From Comamonas sp. BIGb0124 (lineage in GTDB: Bacteria; Pseudomonadota; Gammaproteobacteria; Burkholderiales; Burkholderiaceae_C), in contig NZ_RJVF01000008.1 of assembly GCF_003752175.1 (NCBI RefSeq), positions 62,001 through 126,000 on the forward strand: a DNA stretch of 64,000 bases. Direction: 5' to 3'. Position 1 is the first letter of the stretch, and every line of letters starts with the position of its first letter. The notes under the pieces are model-generated. The model was not told the origin of the DNA, ran no database searches, and saw nothing but the letters and a program-made list of their open reading frames with translations. Made by a program: the position numbers and the translations under genes. Positions 16,228 to 26,221 of the stretch are shown piece by piece.

Positions 16228-17487
16228 ATGAATTCTCCCCAACCCGCCAAGAAGACACGGCCTGCGCCGCCTGCCATGGTGCCCGTCGCGGTGCTGCCCG
16301 AGACCGCGGGGACTCTGTCCCTGCTCGAGTGGCACGATGCCGAGGGCAACGCGCAGCGGGTGGCGTGGCGCTCCGAGAACGGTTCGGCGCCGCCGAGGCG
16401 TATTGTGCTGGCCGACGACCAACTGGCCGCCGATGTCGCCTATCGGCTGGCAGCCGAGGGCACGGGGTTGCTGTGGACGGGCGATTTCCAGAATGCGCGT
16501 CAGCTGCTGCAGGCCCTGGCCCGGCGGCTCGACCGTTCGGGGCCCGGCAAATCGCAGACCGATGCCGCTTTCCCCCAGCGTTTCCATCTGCACCGCCAGC
16601 GGCAGGCCCAGCGCGCCCGTATCCTGGGCATGCTCATCGTGCCGCTCGAGGCCGACTACCGCATCGCGCTGCGGCGCGCACCCGATGTCGTGGCGGCTTG
16701 CACGCAGGCCTATGGGCCGGCACTGCCGGGTCAGCCGAAAGCCTGGGTCAGCCTGCGCGAGGTGCAGGGCCTGATCGGGGCTTCGGAATGGCGCAAGAAG
16801 GGCGTGCCGGTACCCGCCCTGGGCCTGGATGCTTCGGGCCAACCGAGGCACATCCATCCCTACCATGGCGTGTTTTCGCCCTTGCGCGGCGAATACCTGG
16901 CCCTGGTGCGCGATGCGGCCTGGCCGGCAGCCGGAAACGGCCAGGCGCCGGCGCAGGCCTTCGACATCGGCGCGGGCACCGGCGTGTTGTCGGCCCTGCT
17001 GGCGTTGCGCGGCGTGCCACGGGTCGTCGCCACCGACGTGAACGACAAGGCGCTGGCCTGCGCGCGGTTCAATCTCGAGCGGCTGGGGCTGAACGGACCG
17101 GTCGAATTGCTCGAACAGGATATGTTCCCGGCCGGCCGTGCGGCGCTCGTGGTGTGCAATCCGCCGTGGCTGCCGGGCAAGCCGTCCTCGCTGATCGAGC
17201 AGGGCATCTACGATCCGCAGAGCGGCATGCTCAGGGGTTTCCTGGCGGGATTGCGGGACCACCTGGCCGAGGGCGGCGAAGGCTGGCTGATTCTGTCCGA
17301 CTTCGCCGAGCACCTGGGCCTGCGCAGCCGCGACGAGCTGCTGGCCTGGATTGCCGAGAGCGGTCTGCGGGTGGCGGGGCGCGACGATGTCCGCCCGGTT
17401 CATGCCAAATCGCAGGATGCGACGGATCCGCTGTTCGCGGCCCGTCAGCAGGAAGTCACCTCGCTGTGGCGCCTGGTACCGGCCTGA
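16228..17487 (+). CDS. class I methyltransferase with NPPW motif
   Basis: A 419-residue protein. The C-terminal half is a Rossmann methyltransferase: SAM loop AFDIGAGTGVLSALLA, acidic VVATDVNDKAL, and the N-P-P-W tetrapeptide (VVCNPPWLPG) typical of enzymes that methylate amide or exocyclic amino nitrogens (PrmC/HemK, RNA and DNA N6 types). The N-terminal ~230 residues have a basic RRLDR...RFHLHRQRQAQRAR stretch that could bind RNA or protein. I cannot name the substrate. Its last 32 bases overlap the 3' end of the convergent tolC-family gene. Confidence 0.75.
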   Translation: MNSPQPAKKTRPAPPAMVPVAVLPETAGTLSLLEWHDAEGNAQRVAWRSENGSAPPRRIVLADDQLAADVAYRLAAEGTGLLWTGDFQNARQLLQALARRLDRSGPGKSQTDAAFPQRFHLHRQRQAQRARILGMLIVPLEADYRIALRRAPDVVAACTQAYGPALPGQPKAWVSLREVQGLIGASEWRKKGVPVPALGLDASGQPRHIHPYHGVFSPLRGEYLALVRDAAWPAAGNGQAPAQAFDIGAGTGVLSALLALRGVPRVVATDVNDKALACARFNLERLGLNGPVELLEQDMFPAGRAALVVCNPPWLPGKPSSLIEQGIYDPQSGMLRGFLAGLRDHLAEGGEGWLILSDFAEHLGLRSRDELLAWIAESGLRVAGRDDVRPVHAKSQDATDPLFAARQQEVTSLWRLVPA

Positions 17488-18925
17488 GAGCCGAAGGGGC
17501 CGCATTGAGACCGGGCGCCGCAGTCGGGGCCGTGCGGCCGGACGACGGCGGCAGGGCTCGGGGAGCGGCAGGCACGGGTGCCGTGGCAGGCGGTGCGGCC
17601 AATTGGGTGTTCAACAGTTCGACGTCGGCCGCCGTCAGGTTGCCAGCGGCCTGCCGCAGTTGCAAGCCGCCCAGCAGGACGTTGTAGCGCGCCTGGGCCA
17701 GGTCGCGCTTGGTGGCGTAGAGCTGGCTTTGCGCATTGAGTACGTCGATGTTGATGCGCACGCCCACTTCGTAGCCCAGCTGATTGGCTTCGAGTGCACT
17801 CTGGCTCGAGGCTTCGGCGGCTTCGAGCGCACGCACGGAACTCCGGTTCGAGAGCAGGTTGAGGAAAGCGGTGCGCACGTTCTGGTCCACCTGGCGTCGT
17901 GCGCCTTCGAGGTCGATGCGTGCCTTGTCCTCGAGCGACAGGGTTTCGCGGATGCGGTTCTGGATCGAGCCGCCGGCGTACAGGGGCAGGTTGAGCGTCA
18001 CGCCCACCGATGCGTCGTTGCGGCGATCGGGCGAGTTCAGCGTGCCGCCGTTGCGGGCATGGGTGAGCTGGTAGCCCACCGTGGCGTCGATCGTCGGCAG
18101 TCCGGCCGCCTCGGCTTTGCGGGTTTCGAGTTCGGCGGTGTCGCGCGCCATCAGGGCCCGCCGCACGGTCGGGTGCTGGCTCTGGGCTTCGGTCACCAGA
18201 GGCGTCGGATCGTCGAGGGTCAGGGCCGGCAGGGCCAGCGGCTGCGCGGGCTCGATCGGTTGAGCCGAAGGCACGCCCGAGAGCTGCGCCAGCAGCAGTT
18301 GCCGTACGCGCAGTTCGTTTTCGGCGGCGATCTCCTGGGCGAGGACCAGATCGTACTGGGCCTGGGCTTCACGGCTGTCGGTGACGGTGGTCGTGCCGAC
18401 TTCGAAGTTGCGCTGCGCCGATGCCAGTTGTTCGGCGACGGCGGTTTTCTGCGCACGCACGAAGGCCAGGCTGTCGCGGCTGGCCAGCACATTGAAGTAG
18501 GCCTGGCTGAGACGGATGATGAGATCCTGGTCGGCGATCTCGAGCTGCGCCTGCGCCGATTCGGCCTTGCGCAGTCCCTGCTCGTAGGTGGCGGTGTTGG
18601 CGGGCCGGTAGAGCGGCTGAGTGGCGTTGACCGCCACGTTCTCGTTGCCGCCGTTGACCGAGGCCCGGGGGCCGTAGAGTTCGTTTCGTGAACGCAGGGC
18701 CCCTGCGCTCAAGGCCACGTTGGGCAGCAATCCGGCGCGCGCCTGCTCGGCGCTGGCCAGGTCGGCCTGGTACTGGGCCAGGGCGGCCTGGTAGCTGCTG
18801 TCGTAGGCGCGGGCCTGCGTGTAGAGCGACAGCAGGCTTTGCGCGCCGGCACCGCCGGAGGCGGCGAGCAGAAGCCAGGCGGCGCACAGGGAAGTCTTGC
18901 GCAGGGAGCGCCGGAATGTGGACAT
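17456..18925 (-). CDS. tolC: TolC-family outer membrane channel protein
   Basis: A 489-residue outer-membrane channel subunit that trimerises into a barrel and periplasmic tunnel for type I secretion or RND efflux. A signal peptide covers residues 1-28 (cleavage after GAGA). The two internally repeated OEP domains are visible, e.g. SYQAALAQYQADLASAEQARAG-like helices in the first half and SSVRALEAAEASSQSALEAN in the second. After the core (about residue 430) a Pro/Ala-rich tail follows. It is last in the same-strand run pcm - rhodanese - tolC, with an RND/fusion-protein pair further upstream. The 3' end overlaps the convergent methyltransferase gene by 32 bp. Confidence 0.9.
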   Translation of the reverse strand: MSTFRRSLRKTSLCAAWLLLAASGGAGAQSLLSLYTQARAYDSSYQAALAQYQADLASAEQARAGLLPNVALSAGALRSRNELYGPRASVNGGNENVAVNATQPLYRPANTATYEQGLRKAESAQAQLEIADQDLIIRLSQAYFNVLASRDSLAFVRAQKTAVAEQLASAQRNFEVGTTTVTDSREAQAQYDLVLAQEIAAENELRVRQLLLAQLSGVPSAQPIEPAQPLALPALTLDDPTPLVTEAQSQHPTVRRALMARDTAELETRKAEAAGLPTIDATVGYQLTHARNGGTLNSPDRRNDASVGVTLNLPLYAGGSIQNRIRETLSLEDKARIDLEGARRQVDQNVRTAFLNLLSNRSSVRALEAAEASSQSALEANQLGYEVGVRINIDVLNAQSQLYATKRDLAQARYNVLLGGLQLRQAAGNLTAADVELLNTQLAAPPATAPVPAAPRALPPSSGRTAPTAAPGLNAAPSALRPVPGATAR

Positions 18926-18986
18926 GAGGGGCGATGAGGGTTGCAGTGTCAGGTCAGGCCGGTTGCGGTGTCGCCCCGTGGCCCGT

Positions 18987-19349
18987 TCAATAGCGAGGGG
19001 TGGAGGCGTCGATCTCGCAGGACCAGGCATCGATGCCGCCCGCGATATTGGCGACCTTGCCGAAGCCCTGCTGGGCCAGGAAAAGGGCCACGCGCTGGCT
19101 GCGTCCGCCGTGGTGGCACAGGCAGGCCACCGGTGTGTCGGGGTCGAGTTCGCCCACGCGGCCGGCCAACTGGCTCATGGGAATATGGCGCAGCGTGCCT
19201 CCGGCTTCCTCGATGTGCTGGGGCTGGATGGAGGCGACCAGCAGTTCGTCGCTTTCGCGGATGTCGAGGACCTGGGCCGGAGAGCCGGACTGGCTGCCGG
19301 CAGTCTGCAGCCAGTCCTTGAGGAGGGAAACGGGGACTTGTTCGATCAT
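18987..19349 (-). CDS. rhodanese-like sulfurtransferase
   Basis: A 120-residue single rhodanese domain of the GlpE/PspE type, cytoplasmic. Visible: VLDIRESDELLVASI (CH2A-like), HIPMSQLAGRV (strand/loop conserved in the family) and the active-site loop CLCHHGGRSQRVA, with Cys78 as the persulfide carrier, then GFGKVANIAGGIDAW. It probably transfers sulfur to an unknown thiophilic acceptor. It starts 11 bp after pcm on the same strand and 61 bp before tolC; the grouping is conserved in Bordetella-like genomes by my recollection. Confidence 0.88.
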   Translation of the reverse strand: MIEQVPVSLLKDWLQTAGSQSGSPAQVLDIRESDELLVASIQPQHIEEAGGTLRHIPMSQLAGRVGELDPDTPVACLCHHGGRSQRVALFLAQQGFGKVANIAGGIDAWSCEIDASTPRY

Positions 19350-19360
19350 GGGCGGTCTGC

Positions 19361-20038
19361 TCAGAACTGAAAGCGAGAAGGTTCGACAAAACCCACGAGG
19401 CGGGGGGCGATGGTGTCCCACGGTTGGCGGGTGGAGGCCTGCGGGGTGTCGACGCTGCGCGTCACGATGGTCGCACGCATCATGATGCTGTCGCCCACGA
19501 TGGCGGCCAGGCGGCCGCCCGGTGCCAGTTTCTCGATCAGGTCGAGCGGCAGCTTGGCCACCGAGCCCGAGAGCACGATGACGTCGAACTGGCCTTCGAT
19601 CGCCGCGGCCTTGGAGCCGTCCGCACAGCGGACTTCGGCATTGACCACGCCGTTGGCCTGCAGGTTGCGCTGAGCCAGTTCGGCCAGGGGCTGGTGGAGT
19701 TCGAGGCTGAGCACGCTTTGGCCCAGGCCTGCCAGCAGTGCGGCCATGAAGCCGGTACCGGCACCGATCTCGAGAATGCGGTCGGTGGGCTTGACGTCCA
19801 GATCCTGCAGCAGACGGGCTTCCACGCGCGGTGCCAGCATCACTTCTCCGTAGCCGATCGGCAGTTCCATGTCGACGAAGGCCAGGCTGCGGTGCTCGGC
19901 CGGCACGTAGTTCTCGCGGCGGATGGACAGCAGCAGCGCCAGCACGCGCTCGTCGTGCACGTCCCACGGGCGTATCTGCTGTTCAACCATGTAGTAGCGG
20001 GCCTGTTCGAGAGGGGGCAGTTCTTGTAGCGTGGTCAT
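19361..20038 (-). CDS. pcm: protein-L-isoaspartate O-methyltransferase
   Basis: PCMT methylates isoaspartyl residues in aged proteins so they can return to aspartate. The 225-residue protein has the PCMT hallmarks: MVEQQIRPWDVHDERVL at the N-terminus, MAYIDMELPIGYGEVML-like block (VDMELPIGYGEVMLAPRV), the SAM loop ILEIGAGTGFMAALLA and SLELHQPLAELAQRNL. A standard E. coli enzyme is 208 residues, so length is normal. It heads a run with rhodanese and tolC, 107 bp downstream of an RND pump gene. Confidence 0.9.
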   Translation of the reverse strand: MTTLQELPPLEQARYYMVEQQIRPWDVHDERVLALLLSIRRENYVPAEHRSLAFVDMELPIGYGEVMLAPRVEARLLQDLDVKPTDRILEIGAGTGFMAALLAGLGQSVLSLELHQPLAELAQRNLQANGVVNAEVRCADGSKAAAIEGQFDVIVLSGSVAKLPLDLIEKLAPGGRLAAIVGDSIMMRATIVTRSVDTPQASTRQPWDTIAPRLVGFVEPSRFQF

Positions 20039-20145
20039 GGGGTGAGTGTCTCCGCAAGGATTAAAGCGTCGGCTGCGGCGCCGCAGGGTGGGAGCGCGCC
20101 GGCGGCGGCTCCGATCACGGGATTCGGCAAGTCAACTTCATGATT

Positions 20146-23100
20146 CTATCGACGCCAGCGCCGGCGAAGCCACAGTACCCCATCATCGAGGTAGCTATAA
20201 ACGACGGGCACCACCACCAACGTGAGCAGGGAGGAGGTGATCAAGCCGCCGATGACGGCCTGGCCCATGGGGGCGCGCTGCTCCGAGCCTTCGCTGAATG
20301 CAAAGGCCAGGGGCACCATGCCGAAGATCATGGCCAGCGTCGTCATGAGGATGGGGCGCATGCGGACCCGGGCCGCGGCGAGCAGGGCGTCGCTGCGGGA
20401 CAGTGCCGCGGCGGGCAGCCCGTCTTCGCCGATGTGTTCGCTGCGTGCGCGGATGGCGAAGTCGACCAGCAGGATGGCGTTCTTGGTGACCAGCCCCATG
20501 AGCATCACCACGCCGATCACCGAGAACATGGACAGCGAGGAGCCGAAGAGCATCAGCGCCAGCACCACGCCCACGAGCGTGAGGGGCAGCGACGTCATGA
20601 TGGCCAGCGGCTGCACGAAGCTCTTGAACTGGCTGGCGAGGATCATGTAGATGAAGATGATGGCCATGGCCAGGGCCGAGACGGCGTAAGCGAAGCTTTC
20701 CTGCATGTCCTTGGTGGCACCGCTGAACTGGTAGCGGTAGCCGGGCGGCATGGCGATGCCCTGCATGACGCGGGTGATGTCGGCGGAGACTTCGCCCACG
20801 CTGCGGCCGTAGGCGTTGGCCGTGATCGAGACTTCGCGGTTGAGCGCCCGCCGGTTGATCTGGCTGGCGCCCGTGGACTCGCGGATCTGGGCCACCTGGT
20901 TGACCCGAACGATGCGGGGACTGCCGTCCTCGTTCTGGGTGGCGACCAGCGGGATGCGGGCCAGGTCCTCGGGCGTGTTGCGCAAGGCCAGCGGCAGGCG
21001 TACTTTCACGTCGTAGGTTTCGTTGTCGGGCGCGCGCCAGTTGCCGACGGTCTCGCCGGCCACCATCGTGCGCAGCGCACTGGCCAGAGGGGCCACGCCC
21101 AGGCCCAGCGCGGCGGCCGCCTGGCGGTTGACGTCGAGCACGACGTTGGGGTTGTCGGGCTTGGCGCTGCTGTCGAGGTCGACCAGGCCGGGAATGCCGC
21201 GCAGCGCGGCCAGGGCCTGGGTGTTGAGCCGTTCGAGTTCGGCCTGGTCGGGCCCCAGCAGCGAAAACGAGATCTGTTTGTTCTCGCCGCCCACCGATTC
21301 GCCCACGCCCACATGGGTGACGACGATGCCGGGAATGTCCGCCAGCCGCTGGCGCAGGCGTGCCGAGAGCTCTTGCGCGCTGGCGTCGCGTTCGTGGCGG
21401 TCGACCCAGCGGATGGCGACGCTGCCGTAGATCTTGCCGCGCGATGCCCCCGCGTTGACGGTGGCCGTGCTGTAGCGCACTTCGGGCATGGCCGACAGGA
21501 TGGCCTGGATCTGGCGTGCCTTGGCTTCGGTGGTTTCGAGCGACGAGCCGACAGGCGTGTTGAAGGCCACGCTGCTTTGCGAGAAATCCGCCTGCGGCAC
21601 GAACTCGGTGCCGAGCAGCGGCACGGCCATCACGCTGCCCACGAAGATGGCGATGGCCGCCCCCAGGGTGGCCAGCCTGTGGCGCAGCGACCAGCGCAGC
21701 ACGTGCTGATAGCCGTCGGACAGGCGGGTCGTGAAACGATCGAAGGCATGCGTGACGCGGCCCAGCGTGCGGTCGTACAGCGAGCGCCGGCCGTCCGGCT
21801 GCGTGCCGGCGGCATGGATGGCCGGGTCGTGCCAGATCGACGACAGCATCGGGTCGAGCGTGAAGCTCACGAACATGGAGATCAGCACGGCGACCGCGAT
21901 GGTGATGCCGAACTGGTGGAAGAACTGCCCGATGATGCCCCCCATGAAGCCGATCGGCAGGAACACGGCGACGATGGACGAGGTGGTGGCCAGCACGGCC
22001 AGGCCGATCTCGTGGGTGCCCTCGGCCGCGGCACGGTAGGGGCTCTTGCCCATCTGCACATGGCGCACGATGTTCTCGCGCACCACGATGGCGTCGTCGA
22101 TCAGCAGTCCCACGCACAGCGACAGCGCCATCAACGTGATCATGTTGATGGTGAAACCGAACATGTTCATGAACCAGAACGTGCCGATCAGCGCGACGGG
22201 CAACGTGAGGCCGGTGATGACGGTCGAGCGCCACGAGTTGAGGAACAGGAAGACGATGAGGATGGTGAGCAGCGCGCCTTCGATGAGCGTGGCGCGCACG
22301 TTGTCGACGGCGACCCGGATCGGGCGGGCGGCATCGCCGACTTCGCGCAGCGACACGCCGGGGGGCAGTTCGGGGCCGATGTCCTGGAGCACCTGGCGCA
22401 GGCCGTCGACCACCTCGATGGTGTTGTCGTCCTGCACCTTCTGCACCTGCAGCAGCAGGGTGCGCTGGCCGTTGAAGAGGGCCAGGTTCTCGAGCTCCTC
22501 GGCGCCGTCGCTCACCTTCGCCACCTGGCCGAGCAGCACCGGCGTGCCCTGGCGGGTGCCCACGATGATGCTGCCGAAGTCCTCGGGCCTGACCATGCGG
22601 GCGTCGATCTCGAGGGCACGTTCCTGGGCCGGCGACCGCAGCGCGCCCAGGGGCAGGTCCTGGTTCTCGTTGCGCACGGCGGCGACCACCTCGCTGGCCG
22701 ACACGCCCAGCGACTCCATGGCCTGCGGTTGCAGCTCGATGTGGATCTCGCGCCGGGTGCCGCCGATGAGCGTGACCGAGCCGACACCGCGCACGTTCTC
22801 GAGCCGTTTGCGCAGGACCTGGTCGGTCCAACTGCTCAGCGCGATGAGGTCGGGGGCCTGCTCGGATCGGGGATCGGGTTGTACCGCCAGCAGCCAGATG
22901 GGCTGGTCGGCCGGATCGAAGCGCTGCACCCGCGGTTCTTCGACCTCGTCGCGCAGGAGAGGGCGCAGGGCGGCGATCTTCTCGCGTACGTCTTCGGCTG
23001 CACGGCGCCCGTCGACCGTGAGCTGGAATTCGATGATGACGACCGAGGTGCCGGGATAGCTGCGCGAGGTGAGGGCGTTGATGCCGGCAATGGCGTTGAC

Positions 23101-23310
23101 GGATTCCTCGACCTTGCGGGTGACTTCGCTCTCGACGATTTCGGGCGACGCGCCGGGGTAGTCGACCGTCACCACCACGACGGGAAAGTCGACGTCGGGG
23201 AACTGGTCGACCTTCATGCGCTGATAGGAAAAACTGCCCAGAACCACCAGGGCCAGCATGACCATGACGGCGAAGACGGGGTTGCGCAGCGAAACCTGGG
23301 TGATCCACAT
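20146..23310 (-). CDS. RND efflux pump, HAE1 family
   Basis: A 1054-residue proton-driven inner-membrane pump of the AcrB/MdtB type with twelve helices and two large periplasmic loops. The proton relay is present: paired Asp in [12 protein letters not shown] (TM4) and Lys in [14 protein letters not shown] (TM10). The N-terminus [21 protein letters not shown] and [15 protein letters not shown] are typical of the MdtBC-like/aromatic HAE1 branch. It starts 27 bp after the membrane fusion protein gene. No specific substrate can be named. The partner channel could be the TolC-family protein two genes downstream on the same strand. Confidence 0.93.
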   Translation of the reverse strand: MWITQVSLRNPVFAVMVMLALVVLGSFSYQRMKVDQFPDVDFPVVVVTVDYPGASPEIVESEVTRKVEESVNAIAGINALTSRSYPGTSVVIIEFQLTVDGRRAAEDVREKIAALRPLLRDEVEEPRVQRFDPADQPIWLLAVQPDPRSEQAPDLIALSSWTDQVLRKRLENVRGVGSVTLIGGTRREIHIELQPQAMESLGVSASEVVAAVRNENQDLPLGALRSPAQERALEIDARMVRPEDFGSIIVGTRQGTPVLLGQVAKVSDGAEELENLALFNGQRTLLLQVQKVQDDNTIEVVDGLRQVLQDIGPELPPGVSLREVGDAARPIRVAVDNVRATLIEGALLTILIVFLFLNSWRSTVITGLTLPVALIGTFWFMNMFGFTINMITLMALSLCVGLLIDDAIVVRENIVRHVQMGKSPYRAAAEGTHEIGLAVLATTSSIVAVFLPIGFMGGIIGQFFHQFGITIAVAVLISMFVSFTLDPMLSSIWHDPAIHAAGTQPDGRRSLYDRTLGRVTHAFDRFTTRLSDGYQHVLRWSLRHRLATLGAAIAIFVGSVMAVPLLGTEFVPQADFSQSSVAFNTPVGSSLETTEAKARQIQAILSAMPEVRYSTATVNAGASRGKIYGSVAIRWVDRHERDASAQELSARLRQRLADIPGIVVTHVGVGESVGGENKQISFSLLGPDQAELERLNTQALAALRGIPGLVDLDSSAKPDNPNVVLDVNRQAAAALGLGVAPLASALRTMVAGETVGNWRAPDNETYDVKVRLPLALRNTPEDLARIPLVATQNEDGSPRIVRVNQVAQIRESTGASQINRRALNREVSITANAYGRSVGEVSADITRVMQGIAMPPGYRYQFSGATKDMQESFAYAVSALAMAIIFIYMILASQFKSFVQPLAIMTSLPLTLVGVVLALMLFGSSLSMFSVIGVVMLMGLVTKNAILLVDFAIRARSEHIGEDGLPAAALSRSDALLAAARVRMRPILMTTLAMIFGMVPLAFAFSEGSEQRAPMGQAVIGGLITSSLLTLVVVPVVYSYLDDGVLWLRRRWRR

Positions 23311-23337
23311 GGGTGATTGATCCGGTGGGCCCGGCGC

Positions 23338-24594
23338 TCAGCGCGGTGCGGGCGTAGGCGTCGTCACGGCGGACTGCGCGGCGGTCGCGTCCGGCGTCAT
23401 GCGCACGCGGGTGCCGTCGGGCAGGGCGCCCACGGGGCTGACGATGACGGCCGTGCCGGCGGCAAGGGCTGCCCCCTGGCCTTCGACCAGCACCCAGGTG
23501 TCCTGCCTGAACTTGCCGCGTTGGCCCAGAGTGACCGGGCGGCGGCGGACCGTGCCGTCGGTCACCGTCAAGACATAGGGCTGCGGCTGGTCGGTGCGCA
23601 CGGCCAGCAGGGGCACGGCCAGGCCCTGCACGCCGGCGGTGCCGACGGTGCCTTGCACGAACAGGCCTTGCCGCATGCCCGGTGCGGGGGGAACCCGGAT
23701 GTAGGCCAGCACACTGCGGCTGCCCGATTGCACGCTGGGGTTGATGCGGCTGACCGTCCCTTGCGCGAGCGCCGGCAGGCCCTCCAGGCGCAGTTCGGCC
23801 GTCTGGCCGACCTGCAGGCGGGCGGCGTCGGTCACGCTGAAGGCCGCCTCGACCTCGAAGCGCCCCAGGCTGACGATGTCGACCACCTGATCCGCCGCTG
23901 CGACGCGTTCGCCGTTCTGCGCATGCCGGGCGGCGATCTGGCCGGCCAGGGGTGCACGCAGCACGGTGTCCTGCAAGGACTGTCCGGCGACGTCGACGGC
24001 AGCCAGCGCTGCGCGATGGGTGGCCTGCGCCGCGGCCAGGTCGTTGGCAGACGTATCGAGCGCGTTGCGGGAAATGAAGCCGCGCTCGACCAGGCGGTTG
24101 TTGTTGTCGTACTGGCGCCGGGCGTTGGCCAACTGGGCCTCGGCGCTGGCGGCCTGCTGGCGGGCCTGCGCCACGCGGGCCTCGTACTCGGCCGAAACGA
24201 TACGGCCCAACACCTGTCCCTCGCGCACGACGTCGCCCTCGCGGACCGAGAGTCCGGCGATCTCTCCGGCCACGCGGGCTCGCACCTGCGCCTGGTCCTC
24301 GGCATTCAGCGTGCCCGTGAGACCGATGCCGACGGCCAGGTCCACCGACTCGAGCCGCATCAGATCGCTTTCGGCGAGTTCGACCGTAGCGGCTGCGGGC
24401 GAGGCCGCCGGCGGGGGCGAATGCGGGCGATCCGACGCCGGGCCGGGATGCCTGGCCTGTTCGGCCGTGACGGGTTGGCCGTCCCGCGGCGTAGCGGAAC
24501 CGCTCTGCTGGACCGTTCGCCAGATGACCCAGCCGGCCACCGCGATCAGCACCAGCATGGCCGGGGCCAGCCACTTGAAAATCGACTTGCGCAT
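23338..24594 (-). CDS. RND periplasmic adaptor (membrane fusion protein)
   Basis: A 418-residue adaptor that bridges an RND pump and an outer-membrane channel. One N-terminal helix (about residues 6-27) anchors it; a Pro/Ala-rich stretch follows, then lipoyl half-motifs (GEIAGLSVREGDVVREGQVLG and TVLRAPLAGQIAARHAQNGE), a coiled-coil hairpin (ARVAQARQQAASAEAQLANAR) and beta domains. ATG 24594 gives a clean signal anchor; a further upstream start would add unlikely sequence. It is the first gene of the pump operon. Confidence 0.9.
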   Translation of the reverse strand: MRKSIFKWLAPAMLVLIAVAGWVIWRTVQQSGSATPRDGQPVTAEQARHPGPASDRPHSPPPAASPAAATVELAESDLMRLESVDLAVGIGLTGTLNAEDQAQVRARVAGEIAGLSVREGDVVREGQVLGRIVSAEYEARVAQARQQAASAEAQLANARRQYDNNNRLVERGFISRNALDTSANDLAAAQATHRAALAAVDVAGQSLQDTVLRAPLAGQIAARHAQNGERVAAADQVVDIVSLGRFEVEAAFSVTDAARLQVGQTAELRLEGLPALAQGTVSRINPSVQSGSRSVLAYIRVPPAPGMRQGLFVQGTVGTAGVQGLAVPLLAVRTDQPQPYVLTVTDGTVRRRPVTLGQRGKFRQDTWVLVEGQGAALAAGTAVIVSPVGALPDGTRVRMTPDATAAQSAVTTPTPAPR

Positions 24595-24815
24595 AGTTAG
24601 ATAGGGGAGAAGGGATGCAGGCCTTGCGGTCTGTTCACCTGCGTTGGCTCGCATCATAGAGGGTGCCGACAGCCGTACGATCCAAGCGGGTTCATCGGAC
24701 GACACGGCGGCGCGCGGTCTGCCATGCCAGAATGCCTATTTGCCGGTCTGCCGGGCCCCGCTCGCTTCGCTTGCGGCCGGCAGCGCGGCGCCGTCCCGTT
24801 CCAGGAGTTCCATCC

Positions 24816-25403
24816 ATGTCTCTGTCCACTGCTCCCGATGCTGCCGGCGAACTGCCTGTGCAGCAGCCTTCGCGCATCACCCTGGCGGGGGGGTGTTTCT
24901 GGTGCACCGAAGCGGTTTTCGACCGCGTCGAAGGAGTGCTCGACGTGCGCTCCGGTTATGCCAACGGCCAGGTCGAACATCCGACCTACGAGGCGGTGTG
25001 CACGGGCCGTACCGGCCATGCCGAGGCGGTCCAGGTCGCCTACGACCCCGAGCGCATCGCGCTGCAGGATCTGCTGGCCATCTTTTTTGCCACACACGAT
25101 CCGACCACGCCCAATCGCCAGGGCCACGACGTCGGCACGCAATACCGCAGCGGCATCTACTGGCACGACGAGGCCCAGGGCGAGGCGGTGCGCGCTTTTG
25201 TCGCCGATCTGGCTGCAGCCCGCACGTACGGCGCATCCGCCATCGTCACCGAGCTGGCACCGTTGACGGCGTTCTGGCCGGCCGAGCCCGAGCACGACGA
25301 CTACTTTGCGCTTCACCCCGAGCAGGGATACTGCGCCGTGGTGATTGCGCCGAAGGTCGAGAAATTCCAGCGGGCCATGACGCGTTTCCTGAAAAAGAAC
25401 TGA
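24816..25403 (+). CDS. msrA: peptide-methionine (S)-S-oxide reductase
   Basis: MsrA repairs oxidised methionine in proteins using thioredoxin. The 195-residue protein carries the catalytic GCFWC motif (26-30, nucleophile Cys27), the conserved EAVFDRVEGVLDVRSGYANG and HPTYEAVCTGRTGHAEAVQV blocks, and FFATHDPTTPNRQGHDVGTQYRS. Start ATG 24816 is supported by AGGAG eight bases upstream (24803-24807); the longer in-frame upstream start has no such site. It begins a rightward run with a DUF218 protein (9 bp later) and an AEC carrier. Confidence 0.95.
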   Translation: MSLSTAPDAAGELPVQQPSRITLAGGCFWCTEAVFDRVEGVLDVRSGYANGQVEHPTYEAVCTGRTGHAEAVQVAYDPERIALQDLLAIFFATHDPTTPNRQGHDVGTQYRSGIYWHDEAQGEAVRAFVADLAAARTYGASAIVTELAPLTAFWPAEPEHDDYFALHPEQGYCAVVIAPKVEKFQRAMTRFLKKN

Positions 25404-25412
25404 TCCGCCGGG

Positions 25413-26210
25413 ATGTCCTTGCTGCTGATGCTCGGCCTCGCCCTGGCCGGCGGGCTGGCGCTGGCCCGCCGCCGGCGCAGGTGGGGGGCGGCGCTGCTGA
25501 GCGTGGCCGCCTTGCTGCTGGCCGGTGTGGCCTCGGGGGTGCTGCCGCAGCGCCTGCTCGACGGCCTGCAGGGGCCTTATGCCGAGCGGCCCGAGCCGCA
25601 TTGGGGGCAACGATCCTCCGTGATCGTGCTGCTGGGTGCGGGCAACACGCGCGCCAGTGCCGATAGCCGGCCCGAGCCGAATGCCTTTGCCCTGGCCCGC
25701 ATCCACCGGGCTGCGGTGGTTCACCGGGCGTGCCATGCGGCGTCCGTTGCCGTGGCGCCTGCAGCAGGGCAGACGCGCCCGCTGCCTGCCGTGGCCGTCA
25801 CGTCTTGCCGCGTGCTGGTGAGCGGAGGCGACACCGGCGCTGCGGGCGTCACCGAAGCCGGCGTCTATGCCGATTCCCTGGTTGCCCTGGGCGTGCCGCG
25901 CGAGTCCATCGTGCTCGAGGAACGCAGCCGCAATACGTTCGAGAATGCCCGCCATACGGCGCAGTTGCTCGATGGCCTGCGGGCCGATCAAACCGTGCTG
26001 GTGACCTCGGCCACGCACCTGGCGCGCAGCCAGCGGTACTTCGCGCGCTTCGGGGTCCGGACGGTCGCCGTGCGTGCCGATTGGCTGCGTGCCGCACGAA
26101 ACCCCGCAGCCCTGGGCTACAACCTGCTGCTGACCGACATCGCGCTGCACGAGTACCTGGGGCTGGCCCAGTTTCAGGTCTACGAGGCGCTGGGGCTCAA
26201 CCCTCCCTAG
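25413..26210 (+). CDS. DUF218 (YdcF/ElyC-like) membrane-anchored protein
   Basis: A 265-residue protein with two N-terminal hydrophobic segments (about 2-17 and 27-46) and a periplasmic DUF218 domain. The domain core is seen as SVIVLLGAG, RVLVSGGDTG, SIVLEERSRNTFENARHT and VLVTSATHLARSQRYFARFG. In E. coli, ElyC, of this family, affects peptidoglycan and polyprenyl carriers; SanA and YdcF are related. Function here is unassigned. It lies 9 bp after msrA and 11 bp before the AEC gene on the same strand. Confidence 0.85.
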   Translation: MSLLLMLGLALAGGLALARRRRRWGAALLSVAALLLAGVASGVLPQRLLDGLQGPYAERPEPHWGQRSSVIVLLGAGNTRASADSRPEPNAFALARIHRAAVVHRACHAASVAVAPAAGQTRPLPAVAVTSCRVLVSGGDTGAAGVTEAGVYADSLVALGVPRESIVLEERSRNTFENARHTAQLLDGLRADQTVLVTSATHLARSQRYFARFGVRTVAVRADWLRAARNPAALGYNLLLTDIALHEYLGLAQFQVYEALGLNPP

Positions 26211-26221
26211 AATGTGGCCCC

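Noticed and set aside
20195-24574. A 1459-codon open frame on the minus strand in another phase of the pump genes
   Set aside because: It is Arg/Gly/Pro/His-rich, shows no domains and overlaps the clear RND and adaptor genes in a different frame; this is a GC-rich shadow.
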